From Rhodothermales bacterium (GTDB taxonomy: Bacteria; Bacteroidota; Rhodothermia; Rhodothermales; UBA10348): 64,000 nucleotides of DNA. The notes under the pieces are model-generated. The model searched no databases. It saw only the letters and a list, made by a program, of their open reading frames with translations, and was not told where the DNA came from. The stretch is from the NCBI GenBank assembly GCA_028284865.1, contig JANQQV010000023.1:1-64000 (forward strand), written 5' to 3'. Position 1 is the stretch's first letter, and each line of letters begins with the position of its first letter. The translations under genes and the position numbers were made by a program. Positions 61,564 to 64,000 of this stretch are shown piece after piece.

Positions 61564-61876
61564 CGAGCAAGGAAAGGAATGGAATGGATGTGCACAGTGT
61601 CAGTATCGGCTGGTGCCCGGACACCGTTAAATGGGTTTTCCACAACAAGTCGCAAAACGCTTAAATCGCTCGCCCGCACGGTCGATGATGAAGGGGCACC
61701 CTCCTCTGGGGTGAACCAAAATCGGGACAGGGGCCATATGGGATCGGATGCGGCATTTGAGGGGGTGCCCCGTCCGGTCCCGGCTCTCCCGGTTTTTTTT
61801 GTTTGAGCCCCGGCGACAAGCTATTTGCCCTGAAGCGCATCCGTTCGTAGGATCGGTCGAACCAGATCCCGAATCG
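61564..61876. other. Divergent intergenic region between pilin-like genes and M28 peptidase
   Basis: These 313 nt contain the sigma-28-type promoter (61604-61629) for the minus-strand unit. An inverted repeat GGGGCACCC (61693-61701) / GGGTGCCCC (61763-61771), extended by CCTC/GAGG with one bulge, spans the middle. A T8 run follows a GC-rich stretch near 61793-61800. I found no clear promoter for the peptidase and no gene. Confidence 0.5.
61604..61629 (-). promoter_or_regulatory. Sigma-28-type promoter of the two small pilin-like genes
   Basis: TAAC (61629-61626), 15-nt spacer, GCCGATA (61610-61604) on the minus strand. It continues CTGAC, as does the promoter at 55232-55257. The first ATG lies about 41 nt downstream. 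Confidence 0.78.
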
Positions 61877-63235
61877 ATGCGCTTTCTTTTTTCGGCCCTC
61901 CTCCTGTCGCTCGTCACGCTGACCGCCGCCGCTCAGACTCCGCCGCTGCAGGACCTGCGCATGTACGACATCATCGAGGCCTCCTCCCCTGACCGGATTG
62001 AATCCGATATCCAAACGCTGGCTGGTTTTGGCACGCGAAATACCTTTTCGGATACAACATCGACCACACGCGGCATCGGTGCTGCTCGGCGCTGGATCGC
62101 CGACGAATTTGAACGCATCTCAGAGGCATGTGGCGGCTGCCTGGAAATCGTCATCCAGCGCAATCTGATAGAAGAAGGCTCCTCGTCCCGCGCGGTTCAG
62201 GATGTGTGGGTCGTCAATGTGTTGGCTATCCAGCGGGGCACCCGCTATCCCGATCGGTACGTCATCATGTCCGGCGACATCGATTCCCGCAATTCTGATG
62301 GCTCGGATGGCCAGGGTGATGCCCCAGGTGCGAACGACAATGCCTCTGGAATGGCTGGTACGATCGAAGCCGCTCGCCTGCTTTCCCAGTACGAATTCCC
62401 GACCAGCATTGTCTATGCCGGACTCTCGGGCGAAGAGCAGGGCCTCTGGGGTGGCGCCCACATGGCGGCTGTCGCCATGGAAGAGGAATGGGACATTGTG
62501 GGAGTCCTGAACAACGACATGATCGGCAATATCGAAGGCGTCGATGGTGTGATCGAGAACAGCACATTCCGCGTGTTTTCTGAACCCACACCGGTTACCG
62601 AAAGCGAACAGCAGCGTCGCCGCCGCCGGTTCGAAGGGGGCGAAGTGGATGGAGTGTCGCGTCAACTGGCCCGGTACGTGGATCGTATGACCGACATGTA
62701 TTTCACCAATCTGGATGCAAAGATGATCTATCGGCTCGACCGCTACGGTCGAGGAGGTCACCATCGCCCATTCAATGACGCTGGCTTTCCGGGTGTGCGG
62801 ATCATGGAAACCCACGAGAATTACATCCGGCAGCACCAGAACATCCGCGTTGAGGACGGTATCGCGTACGGGGACGTGATCGAGGGCGTTGACTTCGACT
62901 ACGCTGCCCGACTGACGGCCGTCAACGCGGTGGCACTCGCAGGACTCGCATGGGCGCCACCCGAACCCGACCTGGTCGGCATCGGCGGAGCGGTCCGACC
63001 CTCAACTTCCTTGAAATGGGAGCCTGTTGACGATCCGGACCTGGTGGGCTACCGCATCTGGTGGCGCGACACGACGGCGCCACAGTGGACACATTCACGA
63101 CTGGTCCCGGTATCCACCTCCGAGTTCACCCTCGAAGGGATGGTCATCGACAACTTCCTGTTCGGAGTATCGTCGGTTGGAAAGGACGGCAACGAAAGTG
63201 TCGTGGTATTCCCCTCGGTTCGAATCTGGCGTTGA
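61877..63235 (+). CDS. M28-family zinc peptidase with C-terminal fibronectin-like domain
   Basis: The 452-residue secreted protein has a signal peptide (MRFLFSALLLSLVTLTAAAQ) and an M28 peptidase domain: SGDIDSRNSD (first ligand position), GANDNASGMAG (bridging Asp), LSGEEQGLWG (catalytic Glu pair), LNNDMIGN (Asp) and METHENYIRQHQ (His). The first ligand, usually His in SGHYDSR, is Asp here, a variant that may change metal preference. The last 85 residues (SLKWEPVDDPDLVGYRIWWRD, FLFGVSSVGKDGNES) look like a fibronectin III domain. The ATG at 61877 is chosen for the signal peptide. It probably degrades peptides outside the cytoplasm. Confidence 0.9.
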   Translation: MRFLFSALLLSLVTLTAAAQTPPLQDLRMYDIIEASSPDRIESDIQTLAGFGTRNTFSDTTSTTRGIGAARRWIADEFERISEACGGCLEIVIQRNLIEEGSSSRAVQDVWVVNVLAIQRGTRYPDRYVIMSGDIDSRNSDGSDGQGDAPGANDNASGMAGTIEAARLLSQYEFPTSIVYAGLSGEEQGLWGGAHMAAVAMEEEWDIVGVLNNDMIGNIEGVDGVIENSTFRVFSEPTPVTESEQQRRRRRFEGGEVDGVSRQLARYVDRMTDMYFTNLDAKMIYRLDRYGRGGHHRPFNDAGFPGVRIMETHENYIRQHQNIRVEDGIAYGDVIEGVDFDYAARLTAVNAVALAGLAWAPPEPDLVGIGGAVRPSTSLKWEPVDDPDLVGYRIWWRDTTAPQWTHSRLVPVSTSEFTLEGMVIDNFLFGVSSVGKDGNESVVVFPSVRIWR

Positions 63236-63289
63236 TCAGGCTTCGGGCGGAAACCGAGTGTGAGGGCACCCAGACCCCGGTGGTCCAGA

Positions 63290-64000
63290 TTATTCCTCGT
63301 CCAGGCCGTAGATCAGCACCTGCATGTTGCCGTCGATGTCGATGTATCCTCGGTACATTCCCTCGGTATTGAACGGCATGGCTATCGCGCCCGTGCGATC
63401 CAGGGCCACGATACCGCCCGTACCGCCGAGTTCTCCAAGTTTCTCCATGACGACGGCATCGGCTGCCGTATTCAGGTCCTCTCCGGCGTAGTCCATGCGT
63501 GAAGCGATGTCGTGCGCCACGACGCCGCGAATGAAGTACTCACCATGGCCTGTCGCGGAAATGCCGGCGGTCCGATTGTCGGCATACGTTCCGGCCCCGA
63601 TCACTGGTACATCCCCGACGCGACCAAACTTCTTGTTCGTCATCCCGCCCGTGGACGTACCGGCGGCAATGTTGCCATTCACATCCAGTGCCACGGCACC
63701 CACTGTACCGAATTTGTCGGCGTTGGGAGAAAGCGGTAGGTCATACTCAACGGCAGCATCGAATGGCAATGACGACGTGGATTCGGCTTCTCGTTCCTGT
63801 GCTCGTTGGAGCGAGCGGTAGCGTCGCTCGGTGTAGAAGTAACTGTTCTCCACCATTTCCAGATTGTTGTCCTCAGCATAGGTCTCGGCGCCTTCACCAA
63901 TCATCATCACGTGGGGGCTCTCTTCCATCACCACGCGCGCCAGTGCAATTGGGCTTTTGACCGTCTTGACACCGGCTACGGCACCACTATTCCGGGTGGC
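63290..64000 (-). CDS. Isoaspartyl peptidase/L-asparaginase (C-terminal part)
   Basis: The gene runs off the right edge; the last 236 residues are present. It belongs to the Ntn-hydrolase asparaginase family: the autocleavage site is GTVGAVALDVNGNIAAGTSTGG, where the Thr of GTVGAVA becomes the new N-terminal nucleophile of the beta subunit, and the downstream GRVGDVPVIGAGTYADN and GHGEYFIR motifs bind substrate. Upstream residues (SPHVMMIGEGAETYAED) are the end of the alpha subunit. It hydrolyses isoaspartyl dipeptides or asparagine. It converges on the M28 peptidase gene, with 54 nt between stops. Confidence 0.92.
   Translation of the reverse strand, partial: ATRNSGAVAGVKTVKSPIALARVVMEESPHVMMIGEGAETYAEDNNLEMVENSYFYTERRYRSLQRAQEREAESTSSLPFDAAVEYDLPLSPNADKFGTVGAVALDVNGNIAAGTSTGGMTNKKFGRVGDVPVIGAGTYADNRTAGISATGHGEYFIRGVVAHDIASRMDYAGEDLNTAADAVVMEKLGELGGTGGIVALDRTGAIAMPFNTEGMYRGYIDIDGNMQVLIYGLDEE

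Overview
The window reads as chromosomal DNA from a member of the Rhodothermota (Rhodothermia, formerly 'Bacteroidetes order II'), probably aquatic and respiring with menaquinone. The clues are a SusC-like TonB receptor beside a secreted protein with a type IX sorting tail and a PorV/PorQ-type protein, a promoter of the Bacteroidota TTG-N20-TAnnTTTG type, a complete menaquinone pathway, WecB and YfhO envelope genes, and GC-rich coding sequence. Genus cannot be fixed from sequence alone. Coding density is high. I saw no rRNA, tRNA, CRISPR array, insertion sequence or phage gene.

Layout. 1-7.2 kb: an outer-membrane trio on the minus strand (PorV-like, T9SS cargo, TonB receptor) behind a roughly 500-nt leader. 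7.8-18.5 kb: housekeeping genes (serA, engB, sucD, tatA, add-aroA, an MGMT-like protein, an SPFH protein, murB), then a partial cytochrome c maturation cluster (ccmB, ccmC, ccmD-like, and a ccmE of the CxxxY type). 18.6-37.6 kb: an almost unbroken minus-strand run that begins with two bacterial microcompartment (BMC) shell proteins and continues through a YbbR protein, menF, menD, a DUF7009-like gene, menH, menB, menA, menC, menE, a hydrolase, metH, bioY, rsmA and mgtE. 37.7-47.9 kb: envelope genes (two wecB paralogues, two glycosyltransferases, YfhO, PlsC, a beta-barrel protein, a degenerate M28-like lipoprotein).

47.9-61.6 kb is the most unusual part. It holds a type IV pilus/type II secretion-like machine (PilT-like ATPase, fused PilM-PilN, PilO/PilP-like protein, secretin), a subtilisin lipoprotein with RYEVVD repeats inside its propeptide, two tandem paralogous pilin-like proteins of about 800 residues with long Ser-Asp-Lys tracts, and two small pilin-like proteins. 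Five separate transcription units in this block each carry a near-perfect sigma-28 (FliA/WhiG) promoter, TAAG/TAAC-N14-15-GCCGATA/T. That ties the block together as one regulon and is the best candidate for an undescribed system. The window closes with an M28 peptidase and a partial isoaspartyl peptidase.
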